Shown here: in pieces, positions 63,651 to 64,000 of the stretch | How positions within the stretch are numbered: position 1 is the stretch's first letter | Layout of the letters: every line of letters begins with the position of its first letter | NCBI GenBank assembly: GCA_022822205.1 | Contig: JAJECC010000129.1 | Span: forward strand, 1 to 64,000 | DNA: 64,000 nucleotides | Origin: Rhodospirillales bacterium | Lineage (GTDB): Bacteria > Pseudomonadota > Alphaproteobacteria > Rhodospirillales > UBA2165 | Direction of reading: 5' to 3' | Position numbers and translations under genes: made by a program | The notes under the pieces: generated by a model | The model's input: the letters and a program-made list of their open reading frames with translations, nothing else | What the model was told of the DNA's origin: nothing | Databases searched by the model: none

Positions 63651-64000
63651 TGAACCAGTTCCTGAGCTTGGCGCTGAAGGCCGGGGTCTCCGTCGGGCTC
63701 ATCTGGTACGCGACCCGAAACCTGGATTTCGCCTCGGCGCTCGACCGGCTGTTCTCCATGCCCGTTTGGCCGCTGGCGCTGGCGGCGGCGGTGTGGGCCT
63801 GCGTCCTGTTGAACAACACCATCCGCTGGCGGATCGTCATGAAGAGCCTGGCGGCGGCGCTTCCCTTCGGCCAAACGTTCCGAATTCTCTACATCGGCAT
63901 CTTCTTCAACCAGGTCCTGCCGTCTTCGGTGGGTGGAGACGCCGTTCGCATGTTCCTGGTCTACAAGACCGGCGCCGGGGTTCGCCCGGCGGTCAATTCC
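63651..64000 (+). CDS. UPF0104/LPG-synthase-type membrane protein, 5' part
   Basis: The first 116 residues of a polytopic inner-membrane protein, cut by the window end. Two hydrophobic segments and the family motif QVLPSSVGGDAVRMFLVYK identify the lysylphosphatidylglycerol-synthase transmembrane/UPF0104 family, related to MprF flippase domains. Its role is unknown. It is 72 bases downstream of amrS; a 15-bp palindrome (ACCTGAT-C-ATCAGGT) lies between. Confidence 0.85.

Overview
This 64 kb window is chromosomal DNA of a GC-rich alphaproteobacterium. The evidence is the gene order rsmA-pdxA-surA-lptD-lptG-lptF, the rpsF-rpsR-DUF2232-rplI block, the dnaB-alr-mlaE-mlaF-radA-cvpA-purF run, and a bacterial cereblon-like (CULT) protein whose cage tryptophans fall at the positions I recall for the Magnetospirillum protein MsCI4. 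A Rhodospirillales-type host is plausible, but the genus cannot be read from the sequence. I saw no rRNA, tRNA or CRISPR array.

Layout. 0-3.4 kb: end of an unknown gene, a dispersed palindromic repeat, a Baeyer-Villiger-type monooxygenase, a Crp/Fnr regulator and a small secreted protein. 3.6-9.6 kb: a form II CO-dehydrogenase-like molybdenum hydroxylase operon (S-L-M order) with its MoxR ATPase and VWA maturation genes. 9.6-24 kb: housekeeping genes, almost all on the minus strand. These are a CULT-domain gene behind der-bamB-yfgM, then purF, cvpA, radA, an Mla-type lipid ABC transporter, alr, dnaB and a cyclopropane fatty acid synthase. 23.6-26.3 kb: ribosomal proteins bL9, bS18 and bS6 with a DUF2232 membrane protein. 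26.3-35.3 kb: accessory metabolism, with an NtaA-type flavin monooxygenase divergent from a MarR regulator and a six-gene operon for a carbamoyl or ureide compound (isochorismatase-fold amidohydrolase, NCS2-like permease, AllH/AllF/AllG-like proteins, carbamate kinase).

35.7-39.7 kb is the most unusual region. It is an islet of about 4 kb bounded by two copies of the last 12 codons of a gamma-glutamylcyclotransferase-like gene and by complex palindromic repeats. It carries a Cre-like tyrosine recombinase between two inverted 34-bp sites with the 13-8-13 layout of loxP, followed by a TbpB-like surface lipoprotein and its presumed Slam exporter. The sequence suggests a self-contained recombinase/site pair and possibly an invertible surface-protein locus.

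40-64 kb returns to core functions: fatty acid synthesis (fabD-fabG-acpP-fabF), mltG, yicC, gmk, and LPS and outer-membrane biogenesis (surA, lptD, lptG, lptF) with pdxA and rsmA. It continues with tsaC, cysQ, an FAD-linked 2-hydroxyacid dehydrogenase, and an AmmeMemoRadiSam set (fused MEMO-AMMECR1 protein plus the AmrS radical SAM enzyme) split by an orphan molybdenum-hydroxylase large subunit. A truncated UPF0104-type membrane protein ends the window.

How the parts fit: three envelope modules lie close together (BamB/Der, MlaEF, and SurA/LptDFG), so much of the window serves outer-membrane assembly. The Slam islet adds a surface-exposed accessory. The two CoxL-type enzymes and the two flavin monooxygenases point to a heterotroph with broad oxidative capacity.
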